Positions 27,600-37,473 of a DNA stretch of 64,000 bases are shown in pieces. The stretch is from assembly GCF_000091325.1 (NCBI RefSeq), contig NC_014012.1:2958824-3022823 (forward strand). Direction: 5' to 3'. Each line of letters opens with the position of its first letter. Position 1 is the first letter of the stretch. Below the pieces are notes generated by a model. It was not told the DNA's origin. It was given only the letters and a program-made list of their open reading frames with translations, and did not search any database. Origin of the DNA: Shewanella violacea DSS12. Its GTDB lineage: Bacteria > Pseudomonadota > Gammaproteobacteria > Enterobacterales > Shewanellaceae. The position numbers and the translations under genes are program-made.

Positions 27600-28529
27600 T
27601 CAGTCCAGATATAGCTCACCTTTACTCACCAGCACACTGTTACCGCCAATCCAGGTATCGATAACTTGGCCAGCTTGTTTAAGCGCTCTAGCCTTAAGCA
27701 CGCTGGGACGGCCCATCTCGACGCCTTGGGCTATGGTCCAATGCAACATGCCCTCTTGCAAACTTGAATAATGCGCTAGTAATCCAGCTAATGCACAGTT
27801 GGCACTGCCGGTAGCCGGATCTTCCGGCACACCATCGAATGGGGCAAACATGCGAGCCTGGATATCAAACTGCAGCTCTGCTTTTGACGCTTCATCTCGT
27901 TTTACATAGAGATGAATATCCGGGGTTACGCCTATGGCTTGTATCTTCTCGAACGCGTCCAACTTAGCTCTCGCTCTTGCTAATGCATCTAAACTCATAA
28001 GCTCAACAATGAGGAATGGCAAACCAACCGAGGCAACGATAGGTTGATGGGTGCTAAGCTGGATATCATCAAGATTTAGCGACAGCGCCTCGGCAACGAG
28101 AGACGCATCGATATTTTGTCCTAAGGAGACAGCCTCTGGCGCATTGAGTTCACAGAAAATAGCGCCATCAGCTTGCTGCGCTATGGAGATGGGTACCAGA
28201 CCAGCCTTCTCCTCGAAGGTAATTGTTTGCAGTAGCTGTTTTTTATCTTGCGTATCAAGCTGACCCGTCTTAGCCAATAAGAAGGCGGTGCCAACATTGG
28301 GATGTCCAGCAAAGGGCACCTCGGTAGATGGGGTGAAAATTCGTACCTTTCTCGTGTTACCCAGCTCGGCTGGAAACACGAAGGTGCTCTCAGGAAAGTT
28401 AAACTCACGGGCTATCTGCTGCATCTGCTCAGAAGTTAATCCTTGTGCATCCGGCAATACGGCTAATTGATTACCACCAAAACGTTTATCGGTAAAGACA
28501 TCACAAATATAATAGAGGTAAGACTTCAT
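27600..28529 (-). CDS. PhzF-family isomerase
   Basis: 309 residues with the diaminopimelate-epimerase-like fold of Phz[17 protein letters not shown], the catalytic Glu in [10 protein letters not shown] (about 47), [11 protein letters not shown] and [11 protein letters not shown] are all conserved. Members are isomerases of small carboxylates; no phenazine genes are nearby, so a phenazine role is not implied. AAGGA lies ten bases before the ATG. Confidence 0.9.
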   Translation of the reverse strand: MKSYLYYICDVFTDKRFGGNQLAVLPDAQGLTSEQMQQIAREFNFPESTFVFPAELGNTRKVRIFTPSTEVPFAGHPNVGTAFLLAKTGQLDTQDKKQLLQTITFEEKAGLVPISIAQQADGAIFCELNAPEAVSLGQNIDASLVAEALSLNLDDIQLSTHQPIVASVGLPFLIVELMSLDALARARAKLDAFEKIQAIGVTPDIHLYVKRDEASKAELQFDIQARMFAPFDGVPEDPATGSANCALAGLLAHYSSLQEGMLHWTIAQGVEMGRPSVLKARALKQAGQVIDTWIGGNSVLVSKGELYLD

Positions 28530-28647
28530 CTAACACTTTTCCTTGGTTATTCTTTGAGTTAACAAAGGCCAGCAATAAGCCGCCATGACTCTTCTCGTTA
28601 TTGAGAATTCACCATATCTAACGCTTGCTAGCGCCTCTCATGGCTGC

Positions 28648-29118
28648 TTATGTAAGCACTATTTCAGTGATCACTTCAGTCTTAACCGAGTTAGCGATAA
28701 AACACTGCTCATGGGATTGATGGTGCATCTTCTCTAGCTGCTGCAGACTAGGCTGTTTATCCCCTGAAAATTGCACTTTAGGTCTCAAGATAACCTTGGT
28801 CATGGCCATTTTCCCTTGAGCATTTTTGCTCATCACCCCAAGGGCATTGTCGGTGTAATTATCGATGACAAATTTACGCTTGGCGGCAATAGAGAGAAAA
28901 AACAGCATATGACAGCTAGACAGTGAAGCCACAAAGGCTTCTTCGGGATCGACATTGGTTTCAATAGAGAAAGGCTGAGGCACAATATGAATAGAAGATG
29001 AGGCGGGTACTATTACCCCGCCCTCGAACTGCCACTCATGCCCACGGCTATATTGGTTATCGACAAAGTTTTCAGACTCTTGCCTGCTCCAGATCACTCT
29101 TGCACAGTATTCAGACAT
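28648..29118 (-). CDS. OsmC/Ohr-family peroxiredoxin-like protein
   Basis: 156 residues. Two cysteines in the expected places, one in LSSCHMLFFLSIA and one in HEQCFIANSV, match the thiol pair of OsmC proteins that reduce organic hydroperoxides. AAGGAATAAG precedes the ATG. The GNAT gene lies 41 bases upstream on the same strand, so the two probably share a transcript. Confidence 0.88.
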   Translation of the reverse strand: MSEYCARVIWSRQESENFVDNQYSRGHEWQFEGGVIVPASSSIHIVPQPFSIETNVDPEEAFVASLSSCHMLFFLSIAAKRKFVIDNYTDNALGVMSKNAQGKMAMTKVILRPKVQFSGDKQPSLQQLEKMHHQSHEQCFIANSVKTEVITEIVLT

Positions 29119-29159
29119 CTTATTCCTTTTTATTTAGCGACTATTTATTTCACGATTAT

Positions 29160-29657
29160 CTATTTCACCAGATAGAGACAAGCTTCCAGCCCGATAGGCT
29201 CTGGGTATTGAGTTTCTTCAAAACCTAGGCTCAGATAAAGATTCAACGCGGGTAAGTTATGGCGTAAGACAAACAAGGATAGGTTGCCAGGCTTAGGCGC
29301 TATCTCTAAATGCTGACAAGCAAACTCACTCAAGAGCGCTATCAGGATATGGCTAATTTTTTGATGTTCAAACCTGCCCGATAAACATCTTTTACCGCGA
29401 AAGGCCGGCGCTATGACCAAACGACTAAGATGACACCTATCATTGCGTCGATAAAACTGGCCAAACCCGGCTAACTCTCCATCACAGCTGATGAGGGAAA
29501 ATGAGATGAAATCGTCTAGCTTAAGATCTTCGATAAAACTGGTATCGGTGAAAGGATAGCGAAAACCAGGTCCAGCCCAATTGCGCAGAGAGGCCTCATC
29601 GGTAAACCAAGTCATCATCTGCTGTACATGATATCTATCTACATTGAAGAGCTTCAT
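29160..29657 (-). CDS. GNAT-family acetyltransferase
   Basis: 165 residues. The fold is recognisable (FGQFYRRNDRCHLSRLVIAPAFRGK, then NLSLFVLRHNLPALNLYLSLGFEET), and the second half matches the acetyl-CoA acceptor helix motif. The pyrophosphate-binding loop after FRGK reads RCLSGRFEHQK instead of the usual G-rich Q/RxxGxG/A, so the acetyl-CoA site is atypical or altered. AAAGGA precedes the ATG. Upstream partner of the OsmC gene. Confidence 0.78.
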   Translation of the reverse strand: MKLFNVDRYHVQQMMTWFTDEASLRNWAGPGFRYPFTDTSFIEDLKLDDFISFSLISCDGELAGFGQFYRRNDRCHLSRLVIAPAFRGKRCLSGRFEHQKISHILIALLSEFACQHLEIAPKPGNLSLFVLRHNLPALNLYLSLGFEETQYPEPIGLEACLYLVK

Positions 29658-29846
29658 CTTTAATCCTTTTACCCCCTTTGCTCATTTAAAATATAAAACA
29701 TCAAGCTGAACAATGTCTACTTAGAGGTTTGCTAAATTCCAGTTCCAAGATACAGTATCCTTAAGTAATGTATTCGTCTGTTTATATTCCATTTATTTAC
29801 AAAGTTAGTTGTAACTAAGTAAGCTATCCCATTAAGGTTTCTATTT

Positions 29847-30479
29847 ATGTCAGCAGTGCCCTTTTCTCAAGCATGTGAAAACAACAAGGCCCCAATACTC
29901 GAAGTCATTAGCCAGGTCTTTTCATCATCGAAGCTTGTATTAGAAATAGGTACAGGAACGGCTCAGCACGCCGTGTATTTCGCTCAAGCACTGCCACATC
30001 TGACTTGGCAAACCAGCGATCAAGCATGCTATCACGTCGGCATTAAGGCGCAGCTCGAGCAAGCACGTTCCCAAGGCATTGCCAACACAGATCCCATCGC
30101 CAATATCCAAGGCCCATTAATACTGGACGTAACTCAACCTTGGCCGCTCATCAGTGGGCAAGAGGAACTTGATGGTATTTTTACCGCTAACACCTTGCAT
30201 ATCATGGCTAAGGAGATGGTCGAAGCCTTCTTTATTGGCATAGGGGAACGTCTACGTGCCCAAGGAAACCTATGTATTTATGGCCCGTTCAATTACGACG
30301 CTAGCTATACTAGCGAAAGTAATGCCAGGTTCGATATCTGGCTCGCGCAGCAGGACCCGAGAAGCGCCATACGTGACATTGAATGGATAATTGAGCTCGC
30401 TGAGACACAAGGACTGAGATTAGTAGGCGATCATTCCATGCCTGCAAACAATCGTTTACTGCATTTTGTAAAGTCATAA
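29847..30479 (+). CDS. DUF938 class I SAM-dependent methyltransferase
   Basis: 210 residues. The SAM site is LVLEIGTGTAQHAVYFAQ (about 31-48), with DIW/WQTSD as the acidic strand and GIFTANTLHIM as motif IV. The family-specific stretch YGPFNYDASYTSESNARFD is present. Substrate unknown. AAGG lies nine bases before the ATG. Confidence 0.9.
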   Translation: MSAVPFSQACENNKAPILEVISQVFSSSKLVLEIGTGTAQHAVYFAQALPHLTWQTSDQACYHVGIKAQLEQARSQGIANTDPIANIQGPLILDVTQPWPLISGQEELDGIFTANTLHIMAKEMVEAFFIGIGERLRAQGNLCIYGPFNYDASYTSESNARFDIWLAQQDPRSAIRDIEWIIELAETQGLRLVGDHSMPANNRLLHFVKS

Positions 30480-30496
30480 CCCGACCTTTTATCTCA

Positions 30497-30523
30497 CTTT
30501 TAAAACCCCCTGGATTTTAAAAG
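30497..30523. terminator. AT-rich hairpin between convergent genes
   Basis: CTTTTAAAA and TTTTAAAAG form a 9-bp stem with a 9-base loop between the methyltransferase and the convergent LysR gene. Low GC makes it a weak candidate. Confidence 0.35.
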
Positions 30524-30579
30524 CATAAAAATCCGATCACTAGCATGGCTAAATCCAGATCCAGACACAGAGCCATGCT

Positions 30580-31500
30580 CTATCTAATATGCTTATCGGT
30601 AATATTATTGGTCTGTAACACCTGATCTTTCTCTATGTAATCCAGCATAAAATCCCGTAAACACTTGGCTTTGGCACTCAAGAGCCTGCCACTGGGCCAG
30701 ACGGCATATAGCTCTCTTCTGGGACCTGACCAATCTGTGAGTAGCTGTACTAGATTACCATCATGTAAATCTTGGTACACTTCGCTAATAGGCAACAAAG
30801 CAATACCGATCCCATCACAGGCCCACTGACTGGCCACCTTAATATCATTGACAAAAGTATTGATACTAGGCGTGAGCTCCACCAGATGTCCGCTGACTCT
30901 ATGAGTCAGCGTCCATATTGGAATACTATTGACCCCGATAATTCTATGGTCAGAAAGTTCGTCCAATTGCTCAGGCGCCCCATGATTGTTGAGATAGTCT
31001 GTCGAAGCAACCAAGACTGTAGGAATGAAACCCAGTCCCTTCTGATATAGCTGAGAATCTTTTTGCGGCCCGATTCTTAGGGCAATATCGGCCTGAGCAG
31101 CCAATATATCTTGATTGGCGTTATTCAAACTGAGATCCAGCTGAATATCGGGATAAGACTTGATAAATGATGACCACATGGGCTGCAGTAGTCCGGTGGA
31201 TATATTGGTCGGTGCCAGCACCTTTAGCTTGCCACTGAGCAAATGTAACTCAGCACTCAGGCTACGTTGTGTGGCTTCAAACGTCTGTACCAACTCATAA
31301 AATGCCTGGTAATACACCTCTCCCTCCGCCGTCACAGCAAACTGACGGGCGGATCTATATATCAACTTACAACCGATAGAAGCTTCAAGTTTTTGCAGGC
31401 GACGGGTCACCGTCGCGGCGGGCAAACCTAACCGCTTCGCCGCGCTAGCGAGTCCTCGTGACTGAACGATATGAATATAGAGCGCTATGTCATCTAACAT
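30580..31500 (-). CDS. LysR-family transcriptional regulator
   Basis: 306 residues from the ATG at 31500 (MLDDIALYIHIVQSRG); the longer frame adds a non-conserved 36 residues. The helix-turn-helix is GLASAAKRLGLPAATVTRRLQKLEASIG. The effector domain follows the CrgA-like subfamily pattern. It is divergent from a monooxygenase-DUF2798-RidA operon, with 125 bases between starts, and is therefore its likely regulator. Confidence 0.9.
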   Translation of the reverse strand: MLDDIALYIHIVQSRGLASAAKRLGLPAATVTRRLQKLEASIGCKLIYRSARQFAVTAEGEVYYQAFYELVQTFEATQRSLSAELHLLSGKLKVLAPTNISTGLLQPMWSSFIKSYPDIQLDLSLNNANQDILAAQADIALRIGPQKDSQLYQKGLGFIPTVLVASTDYLNNHGAPEQLDELSDHRIIGVNSIPIWTLTHRVSGHLVELTPSINTFVNDIKVASQWACDGIGIALLPISEVYQDLHDGNLVQLLTDWSGPRRELYAVWPSGRLLSAKAKCLRDFMLDYIEKDQVLQTNNITDKHIR

Positions 31501-31625
31501 GATTTCATAAATGGAATTTATAATTGGGTTAATACGTATATTGATAATAAACGAAACCATATAAGCTCGTCTAACTTTCTTAATAAACATCGATGCACTA
31601 AATAACAAATCAATCTGGAGGCAAT

Positions 31626-31925
31626 ATGGGTCAATTATGGATAAATGCGGGCTTGGTCAGTGAAGTAAACCAAGATACAGACGAAGTCAGGCAGGCACTG
31701 CACGCATTGGCAGCATCAACGGTAGAGGAAGCTGGCTGTATAAAGTTCGAAGTGCTGCAGCATCAAGACAATCCGTCTCGCTTTACCTTATGGGAGCACT
31801 GGGTAAATAGTGATGCCCTAAGCGCACACTTTAACACCGTGCATACCTTGGCTTATCTTGATCGTAATTTGACTAAGGTGACCTATATCGAAAAATTAAC
31901 CTGTGTTACTTACAAGGAGGAATGA
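31626..31925 (+). CDS. ABM-domain putative quinol monooxygenase
   Basis: 99 residues, the length of YgiN-like dimeric antibiotic biosynthesis monooxygenases. The alpha/beta ferredoxin-like fold shows VEEAGCIKFEVLQHQDNPSRFTLWEHWVNSDALSAHF, the conserved core. CTGGAGG precedes the ATG by seven bases. Its stop overlaps the start of the next gene (ATGA), so the two are translationally coupled. Likely acts on a quinol or aromatic. Confidence 0.88.
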   Translation: MGQLWINAGLVSEVNQDTDEVRQALHALAASTVEEAGCIKFEVLQHQDNPSRFTLWEHWVNSDALSAHFNTVHTLAYLDRNLTKVTYIEKLTCVTYKEE

Positions 31926-32155
31926 TGAAACAACGCATTGTATTTTCGCTATTAATGTCATTTGTTCTCTCCTCACTGATGACCCTTTGGATAACCTGGA
32001 TTAACTTAGGGCTACAGCCAAACTTTATCTGGTTATGGGCAAAAGCCTTCATACTGGCATGGCCCGCAGCTGCAAGCATCTCCTTCATTTTTGCCCCTAA
32101 GGTGCATAAGTTAACTGAAAAAATAGTCTGTACATGGCTGGATAAAAGCCTGTAA
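31922..32155 (+). CDS. DUF2798 small membrane protein
   Basis: 77 residues with two membrane helices, MTLWITWINLG and FILAWPAAASISFIFAP being typical of DUF2798. AAGGAGG precedes the start, and the first ATG overlaps the stop of the monooxygenase gene. Function unknown; it is the middle gene of a three-gene operon. Confidence 0.82.
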   Translation: MMKQRIVFSLLMSFVLSSLMTLWITWINLGLQPNFIWLWAKAFILAWPAAASISFIFAPKVHKLTEKIVCTWLDKSL

Positions 32156-32201
32156 ACACAGAATCGAGTATCTTAATATCCCTGTACGAAAAGGAATTAA
32201 T

Positions 32202-32567
32202 ATGAATGTTCAACACATCAATTATGCCAAGTTAGGTGAAATTGCCGGGCCTTACGTTCACGCCAGTATTCACAAGCATACTCTGTACACTTCTGGCCTT
32301 ACCGCGTTTGGTACTCAGGCTCAAACGGGTAATATCTGTGAACAGGCCAGAGCCATATTCATGCAGCTGAGCCTGATAGCGAATCAACATGACGCCTCAT
32401 TGATCAAAGTAACCCTGTTTGTAACCGACTTGAGCGATATTAACCCATTACGAAAAACTCTCTTCGATATCTATGGAGATGACTTACCCGCAAGTTGCTT
32501 AATCAAGGTCGCTGGCCTCTTCTGTGACGATTTAAAAATAGAGGTTGAAGCTATACTGGGACTCTAA
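32202..32567 (+). CDS. RidA-family protein
   Basis: 121 residues. RidA proteins hydrolyse reactive enamines/imines. The C-terminal LPASCLIKVAGL and KIEVEAIL strands match the family. The key Arg in the usual PxR motif is not visible (SCLIK instead), so it may belong to a non-deaminase subgroup. AAAAGGAA precedes the ATG; 46 bases after the DUF2798 gene. Confidence 0.82.
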   Translation: MNVQHINYAKLGEIAGPYVHASIHKHTLYTSGLTAFGTQAQTGNICEQARAIFMQLSLIANQHDASLIKVTLFVTDLSDINPLRKTLFDIYGDDLPASCLIKVAGLFCDDLKIEVEAILGL

Positions 32568-32758
32568 TGCCGTTTTTCAGCTTTAAAACCAAACTCAATC
32601 GCAATCAAGTCTAGCCTGACGGCCTAGCTTGTATTGCGGACTCGCAGGCCAGATATAAGCGAACACTTGGTACTAAATACATAACTAGTTACATGTATTG
32701 AACATTAAAACCCATAATTGTATACTTTATTTACAAATGGACTTGATTCGGTAAAGGC

Positions 32759-34699
32759 ATGAAAAAAATAAAGTATCTACTCATCACTCTAGTGTGCGCG
32801 CTAAATCTCAATACGATTGCAATAGCCGCCTCTATTCCGCTAGAGTCATTTAGCACCCTTCCCTTGCTAGAATCACCTCAGATCTCCCCAGATGGTAAAT
32901 CCATAGTGTCAATATACAACACGGCTAATGGCCCTATGGTGGTGCTATCTCAGTTCCCAAGCAATAAGGTCACCGCGCTAGCACAGCTGAAGAAAGCAAG
33001 AGATAGAGTCGACTTTGTACGTTGGTCCGGTAATCAACATGTCATTATTGGCACCAGTTATCCTGATCATTATAACGGTAGCTATAGCAGGGTCTCGAGG
33101 ATCTATTCAATAGATACTAAAACCAAGAAAGCCAAGGAATTAACCCACAGACGATTCAGGAGAGACTCTTGGCATAAGCTGCAATCATACTCTTTAGTCT
33201 CGACCTTAAAAAATGATCATGAGCATGTTCTTGTCAGCACATACGATTCCAGAGACAAGGGATATAGCCTCTTTAAGGTCGATCTTACCGATGGTAGTTT
33301 CGACAAGTATCAAGCAAATACCTACGAGATTAATTCCTGGTTTGCGGATCATGATGGCACTGTTCGCTTAGGTATCGGCATAAAAAAACAAGAAGGCCTC
33401 TTTGCCGACAAGGGTCACTTTATCACCATCTGGTATCGAAAGAATGCCGATGATAAGTTTAAAAAATTACATCAAAAACAGATGGGTAAAGGCGATACAT
33501 TCACAGTACTGGGACTCACTGAAGATGCTACTAAAGCTTACGTACTCAGTGACCGAGAAACCCGACGTCAAAGCCTCTGGCTATTTGATATAGCATCGGG
33601 AAAATTTGAAAAGAAAATATTTGGTCATGAGAAATACGATTTAGACGGTGGGATCAATGACTCAGATGGTGAACTTATCGGCGTCACTTGGTCAGATGAC
33701 TTTGAGCAACGCTACTACTTCAAAGATACAGATAGGCAAGTGTTAGACACGGTAAAGGCATCACTGGAAGATTATCAGGTGTTTATCGCCAGTAAGAGCC
33801 GTAACAATACTAAGGTGTTAGCCTATGCCATCAAAGATAACTCACCCGGTAAATATTTCTGGTTCGATCTCAGTGCGAATCAGGGCGGCATCTGGTTCTC
33901 ACAATACCCTAAATTGGAAAATCAGCAGCTCGCCTCAGTTAAGGCCATAGAGTTTTCTGCATCCGATGGAAAAACAATCCCTGGCTATCTGACCATGCCG
34001 GTAAACTTGCAACCCGATAGTAAGCCTGCATTGGTCGTATTACCCCATGGTGGTCCTCATAGTCGAGACTACCGATATTTCAACCCTCTGGTACAACTTA
34101 TAGCCAATGAAGGTTATGCAGTACTGCAGATCAATTTTCGAGGCTCTAGCGGTTTCGGAACAGATTTTGAAACCTCTGGTTATTATCAATGGGGTGGACG
34201 CATGCAGCAAGATGTTATGGATGGCGTACGCTGGCTTAACCAGCAAAACCTGGTTAATGGCGATGCCTGTATTGTCGGTGGTAGTTACGGTGGTTATGTC
34301 GCCCTCACCGCTGCATTTCAAGACAATCAAGCCTTTAAGTGCTTCGTCAGCATAGCCGGGATCAGTGACCTTGAAGAGATGGTCGATGATGAAGAAAGAG
34401 CTGACTCTTATATCGCCAATATTGTCGACCCAGCAGACAGAGATGCTAAGAAATCCCTCGCAGATGTTTCCGCCATCAAGCATCTAGATAAGATAAAAGC
34501 CCCTATTTTACTTATCCATGGTACCAAGGACACACGAGTCAACTTTCGACAATCCAGTGATTTTTACAGTAAGGCAAAGGGAAAAGGACTTAATGTTCGA
34601 TATATTGAGTTAAAAGACGGTACTCATTTTCTGGACAACCCGGATAACAGAAAAGTCGCCTACGGTGAAATCAGTGCATTTTTGAATAAGTATCTGTGA
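32759..34699 (+). CDS. S9-family prolyl oligopeptidase, exported
   Basis: 646 residues with a signal peptide (cleavage near AIAA, about residue 22). A beta-propeller N-terminal half is followed by an alpha/beta hydrolase domain from about residue 400. The catalytic triad is Ser in GGSYGGY (about 509), Asp in HGTKDTRVN and His in DGTHFLD. VLPHGGPHSRD is the oxyanion segment. Likely a periplasmic acylaminoacyl- or dipeptidyl-peptidase. AAAGG lies before the ATG. No operon partner. Confidence 0.92.
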   Translation: MKKIKYLLITLVCALNLNTIAIAASIPLESFSTLPLLESPQISPDGKSIVSIYNTANGPMVVLSQFPSNKVTALAQLKKARDRVDFVRWSGNQHVIIGTSYPDHYNGSYSRVSRIYSIDTKTKKAKELTHRRFRRDSWHKLQSYSLVSTLKNDHEHVLVSTYDSRDKGYSLFKVDLTDGSFDKYQANTYEINSWFADHDGTVRLGIGIKKQEGLFADKGHFITIWYRKNADDKFKKLHQKQMGKGDTFTVLGLTEDATKAYVLSDRETRRQSLWLFDIASGKFEKKIFGHEKYDLDGGINDSDGELIGVTWSDDFEQRYYFKDTDRQVLDTVKASLEDYQVFIASKSRNNTKVLAYAIKDNSPGKYFWFDLSANQGGIWFSQYPKLENQQLASVKAIEFSASDGKTIPGYLTMPVNLQPDSKPALVVLPHGGPHSRDYRYFNPLVQLIANEGYAVLQINFRGSSGFGTDFETSGYYQWGGRMQQDVMDGVRWLNQQNLVNGDACIVGGSYGGYVALTAAFQDNQAFKCFVSIAGISDLEEMVDDEERADSYIANIVDPADRDAKKSLADVSAIKHLDKIKAPILLIHGTKDTRVNFRQSSDFYSKAKGKGLNVRYIELKDGTHFLDNPDNRKVAYGEISAFLNKYL

Positions 34700-34777
34700 C
34701 TTTAGCATCGCCAAAAAACTTGCTAACAGTATCTTTTTCAGAGTAACCCGCTAAGAGCAAGAGTATTATACAGTCTG

Positions 34778-34808
34778 CTTGATGGCTCTATTTTCTAGAG
34801 TCATCAAG
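34778..34808 (+). terminator. Long hairpin after the S9 peptidase
   Basis: CTTGATGGCTCTA and TAGAGTCATCAAG form a 13-bp stem with one G-U pair and a 5-base loop, 78 bases past the stop. A short U-rich stretch follows after several bases. Confidence 0.6.
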
Positions 34809-35212
34809 CCCTGTTATTTCCCCTATGAGATGACGAGCGGTCTCATAAATAGCGTTAACTGAGAACGGTACCTTCCAGCACCTATATTCACGTTAAGATC
34901 TTGCCCTTGATCTGCGATGTTATCAATATCAGCGCAAGAGATTCATTCCTTGTTAGAATCGACGCCAGCGGCTCAACGCGAGTTAGTTTTGTGATAACAG
35001 ACGCACTACAGAGACATAGATATCAGCCTAATGGGACACTTATTCAAGACTTTCGACTAAGTTCGTTAATTAGTTAATTAGTTAGTTAGTAAGTTAGTCC
35101 ATTCACTTGTCCACGACCTCAGGCTCTAAGATCACTAAGCTTGTCATCCACACTTACCAGCTGCAGCACACATGCCAAAAGAAACTGTACAGACATAAAG
35201 AAGCAACAGCAG
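34809..35212. other. Intergenic with TTAG repeats
   Basis: Contains a simple repeat of TTAGTTAA/TTAGTTAG words at about 35065-35097 and otherwise nothing supported. Confidence 0.35.
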
Positions 35213-36082
35213 CTAGCGCCTGACTGTCTTCATATAGCGTTTGGGGGTAACACCAAATTGTTTGCGAAAGCGTTGGGAAAAACGAGACTCCGACTGATAA
35301 CCACAGAGCAAGGCTAAGTCGACCTGTCGGTAAGTTTGCTGCTGCATCAAACTCAAGCCGTGTAGCATACGCACTTCACCCAGTACCTGCCTGAACGAAG
35401 TGCCCTCCAGTGCCAGATGACGTGTCAGTGTCGACTTGCTCATGAAGAAATGCCGACAGACTCGCTCTATATGATGATCATGCCCTGGGCTTTGTGCCAA
35501 ATATCGGCTGAGTCTCTCCCGCAAAAATGGCGAATCACGGGGGAAAAGTTGCTCTAATGCACCCGCTTCCAATAGTTGCCGATAAAATCCATTCAGATAG
35601 TAACTCTGCACTTGAGTACTTAAATCCTCCGCCTCCATGGCAAGCAGCTGCTCAAAGGCAAAGGTCAGCTTACTATTCACGCTTAACTTAGGCGATTGAT
35701 CCTGATGAAATCTATGATATGTCGATGGCTGAGCCACTCCAGCCTTACCTGCTTCCTTGTTTGCTTTATGCTTGGTTTCTTTTCCCTTTTCTTTGTTATA
35801 ACCAAGTTCAAACTCATCCATCAAGTCTTGGCTAGGTGGCTGCAAAAATGATATCTGCACCGAGCTAAACTGCTGATGGTGTGGCTCATTGATAAAAGTG
35901 AGCTGACTACCCGCCGATGCGAGCAACCAGTCCCCTCCACCAATATGAAGTGACTCTTCATGCCAGTTCATAAGTTTACGGCCTTGCTTAATCGCAAAAA
36001 CACTTGGGCTATGTACAGGCACATTACGCAGTGCTTGCGGTGCTATGCCCTGATAATGACTCACCATGATCACTTTTTTCAT
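35213..36082 (-). CDS. AraC-family transcriptional regulator
   Basis: 289 residues from the ATG at 36082, which follows GAGGA; the longer frame starts with TTG. The C-terminal double helix-turn-helix is clear: HFFMSKSTLTRHLALEGTSFRQVLGEVR and DLALLCGYQSESRFSQRFRKQFGVTPKRYM. The N-terminal half carries a lysine/glutamate-rich loop (about residues 130-150). It lies 49 bases after the YbhB-like gene on the same strand and may be co-transcribed with it. Confidence 0.9.
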   Translation of the reverse strand: MKKVIMVSHYQGIAPQALRNVPVHSPSVFAIKQGRKLMNWHEESLHIGGGDWLLASAGSQLTFINEPHHQQFSSVQISFLQPPSQDLMDEFELGYNKEKGKETKHKANKEAGKAGVAQPSTYHRFHQDQSPKLSVNSKLTFAFEQLLAMEAEDLSTQVQSYYLNGFYRQLLEAGALEQLFPRDSPFLRERLSRYLAQSPGHDHHIERVCRHFFMSKSTLTRHLALEGTSFRQVLGEVRMLHGLSLMQQQTYRQVDLALLCGYQSESRFSQRFRKQFGVTPKRYMKTVRR

Positions 36083-36131
36083 CACATCAGTCCTCGAGTA
36101 TAAATACAAGCGTTAACAACAAATGCGTTCA

Positions 36132-36662
36132 TTAGCGCACATAAGTGGCCGTCAACACCGCTTTCTCAATCACCATACTATTAAGTGTGTACCCCACGAC
36201 TGCGGGCGAAATGTCAGCAGGTAGATCTATCTTAGCTTGCGGCAATGCCCACACAGTGAACTGATATCTGTGCATGCCATCGCCCTTGGGCGGACATGCC
36301 CCGCCAAAGCCGGGCTTACCAAAATCTGTGCGAGTCTCTAATCCCACAGATACCTTACCCGATGCGCCCTGTGGCAAGCTGAGTGTTGATACGGGAATAT
36401 TTAATACTGTCCAATGCCACCAGCCACTTTCTGTTGGTGCATCAGGATCATAAGCTGTGATAGCGAAGCTCTTAGTACCAGGCGGCACCTTAGTCCAGGA
36501 AAGCTGGGGAGAAAGATTACCGCCTTTGCAGCCCATACCTGAGAATTCAAATCTCTTGCCCATAAGCTGGCCTTCTTGGATATCTTGACTCGATATCTCC
36601 ATTGCCGAGGCAGATATGCCGATAAACGCGACCATGATAGGTAATAGATTGATGACTTTCAT
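36132..36662 (-). CDS. YbhB/YbcL-family (Raf kinase inhibitor-like) protein, exported
   Basis: 176 residues with a Sec signal (cleavage near SASA, about residue 20). The PEBP fold signature is LSWTKVPPGTKSFAITAYDPDAP followed by WWHWTVLNIP and GDGMHRYQFTVWALP. AAGGAG lies seven bases before the ATG. Periplasmic; ligand unknown. First gene of a probable pair with the AraC regulator. Confidence 0.9.
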   Translation of the reverse strand: MKVINLLPIMVAFIGISASAMEISSQDIQEGQLMGKRFEFSGMGCKGGNLSPQLSWTKVPPGTKSFAITAYDPDAPTESGWWHWTVLNIPVSTLSLPQGASGKVSVGLETRTDFGKPGFGGACPPKGDGMHRYQFTVWALPQAKIDLPADISPAVVGYTLNSMVIEKAVLTATYVR

Positions 36663-36899
36663 AACTTTCTCCTTAAGTAAGTAGAAGGTATAGAATAGCC
36701 ATTACTCAGGAAAATACTTGACCATAAAGTTCATTATTAACTGTAACTACCGACAATCTGACACTTTAGGTAATAAATGAACAGGGTGTGAATTTTAACC
36801 CATAAAAAAGCATCAACGATTTATCATTATGCTTATGTTTATACCATCTAGGTCTCAAGTGCTCAAACTCTAGGCTCGAGCCTCATGGTCAAAACTGGT

Positions 36900-37265
36900 T
36901 AGTCTGATAGGTTAAAGATCAAAATTCACCTCTTAAACTTGAGTCAGAAGCTCACTACAGGACTCAAGCTGTTTGCACAGATCACGGGGCTTTACCGTCC
37001 AATGACTCATACAAAACATGAGCAGTTTTAAACTTTCCCCTATAGAAAGCCCAAGCTTCAATGCCTGACTCTAAGGCGGCGAACGCCGACACGGCGTTGG
37101 AATCCACATCCTGGCCAATACAGCTATCCCGAGATCCTGCATATATGCCATAGAACATGGGCCAAAAACATCTGGATGATTAGGAACAATGATGGCCAAA
37201 AAATGTTTCGCATTCTTAACATCCCCCCAAGCATCTATTAGCCCAGGACGTGATGCCCAAGATAA
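36900..37265 (-). pseudogene. Decayed duplicate of the acyl-CoA dehydrogenase 3' end
   Basis: Aligned by eye with the last ~115 codons of the intact gene at 39219-41015. LIDAWGDVKNAKHFLAI corresponds to LMDASGDLEKATQFMAV, and CSMAYMQDLGIAVLARMW to GSMPYMQILGITVVAWMW. A single-base frameshift follows MW, after which NAVSAFAALESG and AFYRGKFKTA continue in another frame. No start. Same orientation as the intact copy, about 2 kb away. Confidence 0.85.
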
Positions 37266-37473
37266 AATAGATACGGTTTTCACTGACAACATATAATGGC
37301 AAAGAAAATGGCCGAATCCATCTCCAAACGAGATGGTAAACACTTACCGTGCCAAATAAACTAGGTGTCTAGTGGGCGTTAAAATTATCTAGTGGGTACA
37401 CTGGAGGGAGTAAATGACAGGTTTGACATCTTGCTGGACCATCAAGACTCCCGAAGTGCTATGGGGAATGGCG

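Noticed and set aside
37071..37343. 90-residue frame as an independent gene
   Set aside because: Its middle is a decayed copy of the acyl-CoA dehydrogenase end and the rest is unrelated read-through; treated as part of a pseudogene.
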